Assembly: GCA_963705515.1 (NCBI GenBank)
Contig: CAVPJV010000009.1
Span: 496,001 to 560,000 of the forward strand
Direction: 5' to 3'
From: Gaiellasilicea sp963705515
GTDB lineage: Bacteria; Actinomycetota; Thermoleophilia; Gaiellales; Gaiellaceae
Length of the DNA: 64,000 nucleotides
In this document: piece by piece, positions 51,653 through 63,832 of the stretch
How the letters are laid out: each line of letters begins with the position of its first letter
Position numbering within the stretch: position 1 is the stretch's first letter
Notes under the pieces: generated by a model
Databases searched by the model: none
Told to the model about the DNA's origin: nothing
Seen by the model: the letters and a program-made list of their open reading frames with translations, nothing else
Program-made: the position numbers and the translations under genes

Positions 51653-52024
51653 ATGCGTTTCGCGTCGTCCCGGTCGTCCCGCCCGCGCCTGCGGGAGCTT
51701 GTCGCTGCGCTCGACGAAGATGACGCCCCGACCGCTGCGACCTGGCGACTCGTCGGGGAAACCGCTGCAAGAGCAGGACTTCCGCGCCCCAGCTATCCGC
51801 ACGTGCGTCGGCTCGTCGCGGCAGAACGGCGCCGGCGACGAGCGCGGCGTGAGCTCCGCTACGCCGTCAGGGAAGCCGCGAGCACGGTCGCCGCAGGTCG
51901 CGTCCCGAGCTTCGACTACACCCTGGGCCGCCTGCTCGACGCCCAGGCCGCACTGGCCGAAGAGGAGGCTTGTGTTTCAGAAACACAAGCCTCTCCGGGC
52001 TCGCGCTCCCTCCCGGCTAGCTGA
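51653..52024 (+). CDS. Small HTH-like basic protein of unit 1
   Basis: 123 residues. Acidic first helix RELVAALDEDDAPTAATW, then a helix-turn-helix-like part RLVGETAARAGLPRPSYPHVRRLVAAERRRRRARREL and a C-terminal helix YTLGRLLDAQAALAEEE. It shares the pattern DDxxxxxxxxRxVGxxAxRAGxxRPSxxHVRxLxAExRRxRAxxE with the protein at 59907-60236. The last residues are translated through the second palindrome (ACVSETQAS). GGAGAG ribosome site. It is likely to bind DNA, perhaps its own palindromes. Not a known family to me. Confidence 0.75.
   Translation: MRFASSRSSRPRLRELVAALDEDDAPTAATWRLVGETAARAGLPRPSYPHVRRLVAAERRRRRARRELRYAVREAASTVAAGRVPSFDYTLGRLLDAQAALAEEEACVSETQASPGSRSLPAS
51965..51993. repeat. Palindrome, downstream copy, unit 1
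   Basis: GAGGCTTGTGTTTC, central A, perfect mirror complement: 14 + 1 + 14 bases. Its core is the inverse complement of 51561-51583. It lies inside the 3' end of the small gene. Confidence 0.9.
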
Positions 52025-53216
52025 GGATCTCAGCTGGATAGCCGCGGTCGGCGAGGGTCGTGCGGAGCTCGTCGCAGTGCGCCTCGTCGCGCATCGTCAG
52101 CGTGAGTTCGACCTCGGTCTGGCCGATCGCGTGCCGCATCCCCTCGCGGTGGTGCTCGACCGAGACGACGTTGGCGCGCTCCTCCGCCACGAGCTGCAGC
52201 AGCTTGATCAGCTCGCCGGGCCGGTCGCCGAGCCTCGTCCTGACGACGAGGAAGCGGCCCGCCTGCGTCAACCCGTGACGCATCACCTCGATCAGCAGCG
52301 TCGCGTCGATGTTGCCGCCGGAGAGCAGGACGCAGACCTCGTCGTCGCCGCCCGCCTTGCCCGCGAGCACGGCGGCGACCGAGGCCGCACCGGCACCCTC
52401 GACCAGCAGCTTCGTCCGTTCCAGCAGGAGCACGATCGCGTGGCTGATCTGGTCGTCGCTGACCGTGACGACGTCGTCGAGCGCGTCGGCGAGGATCGCC
52501 GAGGTGAGCGTGCCCGGCTGCTTGACGGCGATCCCCTCCGCGATCGTGTAGCGGTGCTCGGTGCCGCCGGCGAGCGGGCACATGTTCTCGGCCTGGACGC
52601 CGACGAGTCGGACGTCAGGGCGCACGGCCTTGAGTGCGATCGCGATCCCGGATGCCAGACCGCCGCCACCGATCGGGACCACGAGCGTTCCCATGTTCGG
52701 CAGCTGCTCGGCCAGCTCGAGCCCGATCGTCCCCTGACCGGCGATCACGCGCTCGTCCTCGAAGGCGTGCACGAAGGTCGCGCCGATCGTCTCGACATGC
52801 TCCTGCGCCGCCGCCATCGACTCGTCGAAGCCGGCCCCGGCGAGCTCGACGCGGGCGCCGTAGTTGCGCGTCGCGTCGACCTTCGCCATCGGCGAGTCCT
52901 GCGGCATGAAGACGGTTGCCGTGATCCCGGCCTCCCGGGCCGCCCACGCGACCGCCTGGCCGTGGTTGCCCGCGCTCGCGGCGACGACGCCCGCTTTCCG
53001 CTCCTCCGGTGTCAGCGAGTGGATCGTGTTGACGGCGCCGCGGATCTTGAACGCGCCGGTGCGCTGCAGATTCTCCGCCTTCAGCTGGACGGTTCGGCCG
53101 GCGAGCCGCGACAGCGTCTCGGAGGGATAGACGGGCGTGACGCGCGCGATCCCATCGATGCGCCCGCGCGCCGCCTCGATGTCGGCCAGCGTCGGCGTGG
53201 CGGTCCTCGTCTTCAT
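52017..53216 (-). CDS. ilvA: Threonine ammonia-lyase (threonine dehydratase)
   Basis: 399 residues, PLP enzyme that deaminates threonine to 2-oxobutanoate. PLP lysine K57 in QRTGAFKIRGA, SAGNHGQAVAWAAREAGITATVFMP, the phosphate loop PIGGGGLASGIA, VLLSGGNIDATLL, and a C-terminal ACT domain (FLVVRTRLGDRPGELIKLLQLVAEERANVVSVEHHR). A single ACT domain is the TdcB/short IlvA type. ATG overlaps the stop of MeaB (ATGA). Linked to propionate flow through MeaB. Confidence 0.93.
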   Translation of the reverse strand: MKTRTATPTLADIEAARGRIDGIARVTPVYPSETLSRLAGRTVQLKAENLQRTGAFKIRGAVNTIHSLTPEERKAGVVAASAGNHGQAVAWAAREAGITATVFMPQDSPMAKVDATRNYGARVELAGAGFDESMAAAQEHVETIGATFVHAFEDERVIAGQGTIGLELAEQLPNMGTLVVPIGGGGLASGIAIALKAVRPDVRLVGVQAENMCPLAGGTEHRYTIAEGIAVKQPGTLTSAILADALDDVVTVSDDQISHAIVLLLERTKLLVEGAGAASVAAVLAGKAGGDDEVCVLLSGGNIDATLLIEVMRHGLTQAGRFLVVRTRLGDRPGELIKLLQLVAEERANVVSVEHHREGMRHAIGQTEVELTLTMRDEAHCDELRTTLADRGYPAEILS

Positions 53217-54199
53217 GCGCGTCCGTCCTCGTCGTCGATCCCGTACACGTGCTCGAGGATCTCACGCACGGCCGAGAGCGGGTCGAGCTCGCGGGACTGG
53301 ACGCGGTCGAGCAGCTGCGCGAGCTCGGGCTTCTCCGCCACCGCCGACTGCAGGTGGGCTTTCGCCCTGCTCGTCGCCGCGGCGAACACCTCGCCGGCCA
53401 GGTTCTTCCGCCGCCGCTCCTCGAGCAGGCCCTCCGACTCGAGGAAGCCGCGGTGCTCCTCGATCTTGGCCCAGAGCTCGGGGACGTTCTCGCCTCGCAC
53501 GGCCTCCGTCAGGACGATCGGCGGGCGCCACGCGCGCTCGCGGTCGAGCGCGAGGATCGAGCGAACCTCGTTCAGCATCGTCTTCGCGGCTGGGTGATCC
53601 ATCTTGTTGATGGCGATCACGTCGGGGATCTCCATGATCCCTGCTTTCAATGCCTGGACGGAGTCGCCGGAGCCGGGCATCAGCACCAGCAGCACCGTAT
53701 CCGCGATCCCGATCACCTCGACCTCGCTCTGGCCGGCGCCGACCGTCTCGAGCAGGACCACGTCCTTGCCGGCCGCGTCGAGCAGGAGCGCGGCCTGCAG
53801 CGTCGCCTCCGAGAGCCCACCGAGGTGGCCTCGCGTCCCCATCGAGCGGATGAACACGCCAGGGTCGAGGAAGTGGTCGGAGAGGCGGATCCGGTCGCCG
53901 AGCAACGCTCCCTGCGTGAACGGGCTCGACGGATCGACCGAGATGACCCCGACTGTCGTGTCCGCCTCCCGCAGGTGCCGGACGAGCGCGCTGATCAGCG
54001 ACGACTTCCCAACGCCGGGCGGCCCGGTCACACCGACGACGAACGCCGAGCCCGTCCCTGGGTAGAGGACGCGGACGAGCTCGTACGAGAGCGGGTCGCG
54101 GTTCTCGACCAGCGAGATCGCCCGGGCGAGCGCGCGCCGGTCGCCGCTCCGCACGCCGTCGGCGAGATCGCCGAGCGTCCAGGCTCGTCGGCGGCTCAC
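53213..54199 (-). CDS. meaB: Methylmalonyl-CoA mutase-associated GTPase MeaB
   Basis: 328 residues, G3E GTPase that protects and reloads B12-dependent methylmalonyl-CoA mutase. Walker A GPPGVGKSS at 59-67, SVDPSSPFTQGALLGDRIRL, SMGTRGHLGGLSEAT, ETVGAGQSEVEV, and NKMDHPAAK. The mutase genes are not in the window. GTG overlaps the MFS stop (GTGA). Confidence 0.94.
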   Translation of the reverse strand: MSRRRAWTLGDLADGVRSGDRRALARAISLVENRDPLSYELVRVLYPGTGSAFVVGVTGPPGVGKSSLISALVRHLREADTTVGVISVDPSSPFTQGALLGDRIRLSDHFLDPGVFIRSMGTRGHLGGLSEATLQAALLLDAAGKDVVLLETVGAGQSEVEVIGIADTVLLVLMPGSGDSVQALKAGIMEIPDVIAINKMDHPAAKTMLNEVRSILALDRERAWRPPIVLTEAVRGENVPELWAKIEEHRGFLESEGLLEERRRKNLAGEVFAAATSRAKAHLQSAVAEKPELAQLLDRVQSRELDPLSAVREILEHVYGIDDEDGRA

Positions 54200-55434
54200 G
54201 CGAGCGCCTCCTCGGTCTCGGACTCGGCCCCGCGCGGCGCGAGCACGACGGTCAGCAGCGCGCCGAGGAGGTAGATGAACGCGGCGGCGCCCCAGACCCA
54301 GCGGGCGCCGTAGGCGTCCGTCAGGAAGCCGGCCACGATCATCCCGATCCCGAGTGTGGCGTAGCTCGACGACATGATCACGGTGAAGGCGCGGCCCCGA
54401 AGCTCGTCCGGCGCGCCGCGCTGGATGAAGAGGGCGTTGCAGACGACGGCGGCGCCGTTGCCAAAGGACGCGATCGCGACGGCCGGAACGGCGACGTAAA
54501 TCGTCGATGCGAGCGCCGCGATCGCGTAGCCGCCCGCCATCGTTGCGATCCCGTAGAAGTAGACGCGCCCGATCCCGAGCCGGTCGACGAAGGGACCGGT
54601 GACGAAGCTGCCGAGCGTGAGCCCGAGGCCGCTGGCGCCGAGGAGGATGCCGAAGCCGATGTTGCCGGCGTCGAGCGAGACCTTCGCGAGCGCCACCTCG
54701 GCGACGTTGATCGCGCCGACGCCGAGCGTGACGACGTTCCAGACGACGAGCACGGTCAGGAGCGCGCGTGTGTGCAGGACGACCCGGAAGCCGTCGCCGA
54801 TGTCGGCCCAGTGACCGCGGCTCTCGACATGGCCCACCTGGAGTCGCGCGGCCGGGATCCGGGCGAGCAGGATGGCCGAGACGACGAACGTGACCGCGTT
54901 CACCCAGTAGGCGAGATCAGGTCCCCATGCGGAGAGGATCACGCCGCCGATGACGGGCCCGATCATCCAGGTCAGGTTCTCGATCGTCTGCAGGAGCGAG
55001 GTGGCGGCGGGGAGCTGCTCGTCGTCGACGAGGTTCGGCATCCCGGCGTACACCGCCGGCCGGAAGAAGCCGGTCGCGACGCCCTGGATCGCCGCGAGGA
55101 CGATGATCATCGTCGCGCTGCCCGCGAACGGGAGCGCGCAGAAGACGAGGGCGCGCACAAGGTCGGAGACGATCAGGAGGCGGCGCCGCGAGAGCCGGTC
55201 GATCAGCGGCCCGGCCAGGATCCCGATCAGGATGATCGGCAGGAATTCGACCAGCAGCAGCGCACTGACCCATTTGCCCGAGCCGGTTCGGTCGAAGACG
55301 TCGACGGTGAGCGCTATGGCGGCGAGATACGTGCCCGCTCCGGAGCCGAGCGTGGCCAGAAAGAGGCGCCTGAAGTCGGGCGCGACGCGAAGGACGGAGA
55401 GGCTGAGGATGCGCGGGACGCTAACAGCCGGGCT
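54196..55434 (-). CDS. MFS transporter, no ordinary start codon visible
   Basis: The frame is open from the stop of the preceding gene (TGA 55437-55435). Coding character begins about 55419 (VPRILSLSVLRVAPDFRRLFLATLGSGAGTYLAAIAL), with the conserved MFS loop GPLIDRLSRRRLLIV. The first ATG/GTG/TTG in frame is GTG 55158, which would omit the first two or three helices. About 400 residues with 11-12 helices if the upstream part is used. Related to drug-type or siderophore exporters; substrate unknown. Either a rare start codon is used or one base is wrong. Confidence 0.75.
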   Translation of the reverse strand, partial: SPAVSVPRILSLSVLRVAPDFRRLFLATLGSGAGTYLAAIALTVDVFDRTGSGKWVSALLLVEFLPIILIGILAGPLIDRLSRRRLLIVSDLVRALVFCALPFAGSATMIIVLAAIQGVATGFFRPAVYAGMPNLVDDEQLPAATSLLQTIENLTWMIGPVIGGVILSAWGPDLAYWVNAVTFVVSAILLARIPAARLQVGHVESRGHWADIGDGFRVVLHTRALLTVLVVWNVVTLGVGAINVAEVALAKVSLDAGNIGFGILLGASGLGLTLGSFVTGPFVDRLGIGRVYFYGIATMAGGYAIAALASTIYVAVPAVAIASFGNGAAVVCNALFIQRGAPDELRGRAFTVIMSSSYATLGIGMIVAGFLTDAYGARWVWGAAAFIYLLGALLTVVLAPRGAESETEEALA

Positions 55435-56109
55435 TCAGAAGCCCGCGACCTTCATGCGCTCCGCGAGCAGCGCGGCGAACGCGCGCAGGTCGGCGGCGCC
55501 GACGCCCGGCGACGGCGCGAACGTGAGGTACCCGGCTTCGGCGCGCCCGCGGCCGACGACCACGATGTGCAACGTCAGCGGCACGGTCACGGTCTTGCCG
55601 CTCTCGCTGACGACCATCTTCACGTTGATCCGGAACGCGGCCGTGCGCGGCGCCACACGCGGGAAGGCGATCCGGCCGTGGTTGACGACGGTGACCTTCG
55701 TGCCCGGCTCCGAGACCTCTTTCTGGAAGAACTGCGCGAGGCAGCGCGCCAGCGCCGGCTTGACGGTCCGCGACCACGCGGCCGCCGCATCCTTGTTCGT
55801 CGCGTAGATGTCGGCGTAGGAGAGAACGGACGGGAAGCCGCCGGTGCGCTCGAACTCGGCCTCGGCGTCGCCCGTCAGGGTCAGGTCCGAGCCGTCAGGG
55901 TCGTAGAAGGAACAGCTGACGTTCTCGTCGTCGCTCGGCGTCGTCGTGCGCTTCCAGCCGGCCGCGAAGTCCGTCTTCTTGAAGACGATCGACGCTGCCT
56001 TGCGCTCGTCGGCGGGGTTGATCTTCCGCTTCGGATCCGTGTCGGCGGCCAGCGCGAGCGCCGGCACGGCGAGGACGACGAGCAGAACGAGAGCGAGGCG
56101 GCGGCTCAC
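55435..56109 (-). CDS. Secreted hypothetical protein
   Basis: 224 residues. Signal peptide MSRRLALVLLVVLAVPALALAADTD. The mature part has FKKTDFAAGWKRT, one cysteine pair region (VSCSFYDPDGSDLT, ARCLAQFF) and a beta-rich end. It resembles uncharacterised secreted proteins of actinobacteria. The stop is followed at once by the MFS frame. Confidence 0.65.
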   Translation of the reverse strand: MSRRLALVLLVVLAVPALALAADTDPKRKINPADERKAASIVFKKTDFAAGWKRTTTPSDDENVSCSFYDPDGSDLTLTGDAEAEFERTGGFPSVLSYADIYATNKDAAAAWSRTVKPALARCLAQFFQKEVSEPGTKVTVVNHGRIAFPRVAPRTAAFRINVKMVVSESGKTVTVPLTLHIVVVGRGRAEAGYLTFAPSPGVGAADLRAFAALLAERMKVAGF

Positions 56110-56145
56110 GGCCGGGATCCTAATCCATGTTGCGAACGATGTGAA

Positions 56146-59736
<3,591 letters not shown>

Positions 59737-59738
59737 GT

Positions 59739-59764
59739 GCCCTCCGCGGTTGCCGAAAGAGGGC
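59739..59764 (-). promoter_or_regulatory. Hairpin hiding the metH ribosome site
   Basis: GCCCTC (59739-59744) pairs with GAGGGC (59759-59764); read on the minus strand, the 3' arm is the GGAGGG site just before GTG 59736. The loop contains CGGCAACC, a string also found in SAM-I riboswitches, but the rest of that riboswitch is absent. Confidence 0.4.
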
Positions 59765-59891
59765 GGATCGCAGCATGTGAGTTGATGCAGTCCGCGGGCT
59801 CTTTAGGCGTTTTTGTCCTGGTCGCCAAGCTGCCTTCAAAGCTCTCCAGGTCGCTTAAGGCTAGCGGAGCGCGCGACGCTGAAGCCGAGAA

Positions 59892-59908
59892 AGTTGCTGA
59901 CAGCAACT
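59892..59908. repeat. Palindrome, downstream copy, unit 2
   Basis: AGTTGCTG, central A, CAGCAACT. With one mismatch the symmetry extends to GAGA..TCTC (59888-59914). The stop codon of the small gene lies in it. Confidence 0.9.
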
Positions 59909-60236
59909 ATCTCTCGCGGCCTTGGCGTCCCGATCGAGTCCGTTCGCGGGCCTGATGCGCAGCGGCTTCCGCCTCGTAGGCGTTGCCGATCGCATACGGA
60001 AGACGGCGCGTCATCTCCTCGAAGGCTGCGCGGCGCGCTTCCCGATCCTCCGCACGCTGCCGGCGGAGCTCGGCCGTGAGCGCTCGGACATGGACGGGAC
60101 TGGGCCTCGTGATCCCTGCACGTTCGGCGGCCGCTCCTACCCGGCGCGCGACCTCGGCCAGGGAGATCTCCTCATCGTCGAGCGCGTCGATCATCCCGAG
60201 CAGGCGGTCCGGGTAACGGGGCGCGATCGCAACCAC
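59907..60236 (-). CDS. Small HTH-like basic protein of unit 2
   Basis: 109 residues from GTG. LLGMIDALDDEEISLAEVARRVGAAAERAGITRPSPVHVRALTAELRRQRAEDREARRAAFEEM, then helix YAIGNAYEAEAAAHQARERTRSG. Homologous to the unit 1 protein over about 75 residues, with identical RAG..RPS..HVR..A spacing. It ends inside the palindrome. Likely a DNA-binding protein; function unknown. Confidence 0.75.
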   Translation of the reverse strand: MVAIAPRYPDRLLGMIDALDDEEISLAEVARRVGAAAERAGITRPSPVHVRALTAELRRQRAEDREARRAAFEEMTRRLPYAIGNAYEAEAAAHQARERTRSGRQGRER

Positions 60237-60296
60237 CCTTGCAGCGTGGCCGAAGACCTGTGGAGGGTTTGCGACAACTCTGCGCGGAAAGCGAGC

Positions 60297-60315
60297 TAGT
60301 TGCTGTCAGCAACTA
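60297..60315. repeat. Palindrome, upstream copy, unit 2
   Basis: TAGTTGCTG, central T, CAGCAACTA: 9 + 1 + 9 bases, inverse complement of the core of 59892-59908. Its distance to the small gene's GTG (60236) is 60 bases. Confidence 0.9.
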
Positions 60316-60339
60316 AGTCGGCTCAAGCGTCTCGCCGGC

Positions 60340-61044
60340 CTAGTAGCCAGAGAACTTGTCCGCGAGAACGTGCTCGTCGTCGATCCCGGCCGTCTTGAGC
60401 GAGTCCGCAACGGCCTCGACCATCGGCGGCGGCCCGGCGACGACGAACGTCCTCCCGTCGAGTCCTCCGACGAGCTCGCCAAGCACGTCGGCGTCGAGAT
60501 GGCGGGTCTCTCCGGCCCAGCCGGGCTCGTCGGTCATCGTCAAGACCACCCTCAGCCCGTCGATCCGCTCCTCGAGCTCCTCGAGCTCGTCGAGGAAGGC
60601 CGCCGACTCGCGGTCGCGGTTCGAGTAGACGAGCGTGATGCGGTACGGCAGCGACCTGTCAGCGATGAAGCGGAGCATCGAGCGGAAGACCGTGATCCCG
60701 ATCCCGCCGGCGACGAAGACGTACTCGGCGTCGGTGTCCTCGGGGAGGAGGAACGAGCCCTTCGGCTCCTCGACCTGCACCTGATCTCCGACCTCGAGCT
60801 CGGCGAGCGTCTTCTTGAAGGCGCTGTCGCGGAGCCGTGTCGCAAGGCCGACGACACCTCTCTCGGTCGGCGAGGTCGCGAGCGAGATGTGCCGGCGCAG
60901 CCCCTTCTCGTCTGCGTGCCCGCGATCCGGGAGCTCGACCCAGAAGTAGGCACCCGGCCGGTAGTCGGGGTAGCCCTCGACGGCGAAGCGAACGAAGAGC
61001 GTCTCCTTCGCAACCTCGCGCGTCTCGGCGACCGTAGCGCGCAC
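60340..61044 (-). CDS. FAD/NAD(P) oxidoreductase, ferredoxin reductase type
   Basis: 234 residues. FAD domain with PGAYFWVELPDRG and RRHISLATSPTERGVVGLATRLRDS, then the NAD-binding part YVFVAGGIGITVFRSMLRF and TFVVAGPPPMVEAVADSLKTAGI. No iron-sulfur domain, so it passes electrons between NAD(P)H and a separate partner. GTG start 4 bases past atpC stop on the same strand; the partner is not visible. Confidence 0.9.
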   Translation of the reverse strand: MRATVAETREVAKETLFVRFAVEGYPDYRPGAYFWVELPDRGHADEKGLRRHISLATSPTERGVVGLATRLRDSAFKKTLAELEVGDQVQVEEPKGSFLLPEDTDAEYVFVAGGIGITVFRSMLRFIADRSLPYRITLVYSNRDRESAAFLDELEELEERIDGLRVVLTMTDEPGWAGETRHLDADVLGELVGGLDGRTFVVAGPPPMVEAVADSLKTAGIDDEHVLADKFSGY

Positions 61045-61048
61045 GTCC

Positions 61049-61479
61049 CTAGGTGCGGCCGGCGACCGTCAGCTGGTTCTCGGCGTGCGCGATCCGCTGC
61101 TCGAGCTGCCAGCGGTCGGCAGTCGACTCGCCGGCGTCGACTTTCTCGAGCTCGGCCTTCGCCACGGCCAGCTGCTCCTGGGCACGGGCGTCGTCGATCT
61201 CCTTGACGTCGACGGCGTCGTCGACGAGCGCGATCGCGTTGTCGAGCTCGACCTTGAAGAAGCCGGGGCCGGTGGCGAACTCGAGCACGTCATCCGCCTC
61301 CCGATCGCGATAGATCCGCGTCGAGCCTGCCTTCAGCGTCGCCACGAGCGGCGCGTGTCGCGCGAGCACGCCGATCTCGCCGGCGGCGCCGGGGACGACC
61401 AGCATCTCCGCCTCGCCCCGGAAGGTCTCGCCCTCCGGAGTGACGAGCGCGACGTCGAACTTCGGGTGCGTCTCCGCCA

Positions 61480-61480
<1 letters not shown>
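61049..61480 (-). CDS. atpC: F-type ATP synthase epsilon subunit
   Basis: 143 residues. N-terminal beta sandwich FDVALVTPEGETFRGEAEMLVVPGAAGEIGVLARHAPLVATLKAG and a C-terminal helical hairpin ALVDDAVDVKEIDDARAQEQLAVAKAELEKV. Inhibits and couples the F1 rotor. ATG shares its base with the stop of atpD. Confidence 0.95.
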
Positions 61481-62910
<1,430 letters not shown>

Positions 62911-62992
62911 GACTCTCCTGGGAAAAGATTTCTTGAGGAAGTGCGACGCGCGGCGCCGCCGAAACGCGCTCGCAGTCTAGCGAAGCGCCGGT

Positions 62993-63472
62993 TCAGGCTG
63001 GTCGGTTGCCGAACGCGCCGGGCGGCCTGGCGGGCGGGACGCTCCCGCCCATCTGCTCCTCCTGGCGGAAGAGCCGGATCGTGTGCAGCTCGGCCCGCGC
63101 GACGTCGGCCGGACTCGCCCTCGGCGTGCGCGACGGCCGATCCCCGTGGTCGGCGAGAGGTGTCTGGGCCGCGATCCCGAGCGCCATTGCCGCGACGGCT
63201 GCGACCGACGCGCCCGCGCGGATTCGGCTTGCGGCCGTGCGCCGTATCGGCGCTGCGGGCAGGACGGGTCGTCGCGCGGTGCGCTCGGACGCGGCGGCGC
63301 GCAGCTCGGCCGCGATCGCGGCGACGTCGTCGGCGAACGAGCGGCACGCCCCACAGTGCGCGAGATGTGCGTCGAGCAGCCGCCGTTCGAGCACCGCCAG
63401 CTCACCGTCCGGCGCGAGCGCTGCCCACGTTCGTGTTCGCTCGCAGCGCGTCTCCCGCGTCGAAGCGGTCAC
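62993..63472 (-). CDS. Anti-sigma-factor-like zinc-finger membrane protein
   Basis: 159 residues from GTG. The N-terminal zinc-finger motif is L-x2-H-L-A-H-C-G-A-C (H-x3-C-x2-C in LLDAHLAHCGACRSFADDVA), as in anti-sigma proteins of the zf-HC2 type. A hydrophobic helix (AGASVAAVAAMALGIAAQT) is at about 90-108, then an exported tail. No sigma-factor gene is beside it. GTG overlaps the stop of the preceding gene (GTGA). Confidence 0.7.
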   Translation of the reverse strand: MTASTRETRCERTRTWAALAPDGELAVLERRLLDAHLAHCGACRSFADDVAAIAAELRAAASERTARRPVLPAAPIRRTAASRIRAGASVAAVAAMALGIAAQTPLADHGDRPSRTPRASPADVARAELHTIRLFRQEEQMGGSVPPARPPGAFGNRPA

Positions 63473-63828
63473 AGCAGCCTTGCGTTCGAGTCGACCGCAG
63501 CGCCGAGCGCCAGGAGCACGATCCCCGCGACGACGAGCAGGCCCGTCATGTTGAACGACTCCTCCTGCTCGTCGCCGGAGGCGACGCGCACGCCGCGGGG
63601 AACGCGGAGCCCGACCATCCCCTCTTCGTTCGCGACGCGGAACATTCCCCGGTTGCCGATGAAGAAGCCGCCGAGGAGGAGTGCGCAACCCACCAGGTAG
63701 AGGCCGACCGCGACCGAGCGGCTCGGCGAGGCGTCCAGGAGCAGGCCGAGCAGCAGCGAGAGCACGGCAGTCCCGCCCACGATCGCGGCGAGGAGCGTGA
63801 AGAAGCGGCGCGCGGCGGCGACGATCAT
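63469..63828 (-). CDS. Membrane protein, unknown
   Basis: 119 residues, four hydrophobic segments: FFTLLAAIVGGTAVLSLLLGLLL, VAVGLYLVGCALLLGGFFIGN, and a C-terminal MTGLLVVAGIVLLALGAAV. The start ATG 63828 lies just past the stop of the transporter gene. No family recognised. Operon with the anti-sigma-like gene. Confidence 0.65.
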   Translation of the reverse strand: MIVAAARRFFTLLAAIVGGTAVLSLLLGLLLDASPSRSVAVGLYLVGCALLLGGFFIGNRGMFRVANEEGMVGLRVPRGVRVASGDEQEESFNMTGLLVVAGIVLLALGAAVDSNARLL

Positions 63829-63832
63829 CTGC

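Larger units (their letters stand above)
51561..51993 (+). mobile_element. Palindrome-bounded unit 1 (433 bp)
   Basis: Two inverted copies of one palindrome enclose a 70-base leader and one small HTH-like gene. It sits in the gap between the VOC gene and the ilvA end. Same architecture, size and leader as unit 2 (59888-60315). Whether it moves is unknown; no target duplication was recognised. Confidence 0.55.
59888..60315 (-). mobile_element. Palindrome-bounded unit 2 (428 bp)
   Basis: Same layout as unit 1: inverted palindrome copies at both ends, a 56-base leader after the upstream palindrome region, and one small HTH-like gene. It sits between metH and the FAD reductase gene. Leader bases GCTTTC and GCCACGCT are at the same distance from the start codon as in unit 1. 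Confidence 0.55.

Noticed and set aside
59739..59764. SAM-I riboswitch upstream of metH
   Set aside because: Only the string CGGCAACC matches; the conserved helices and kink-turn are missing.
59888..60315. Palindromes of units 1 and 2 as simple Rho-independent terminators
   Set aside because: Single-base centres, AT-rich arms, no T run, and the copies lie on both sides of the gene in inverted orientation.
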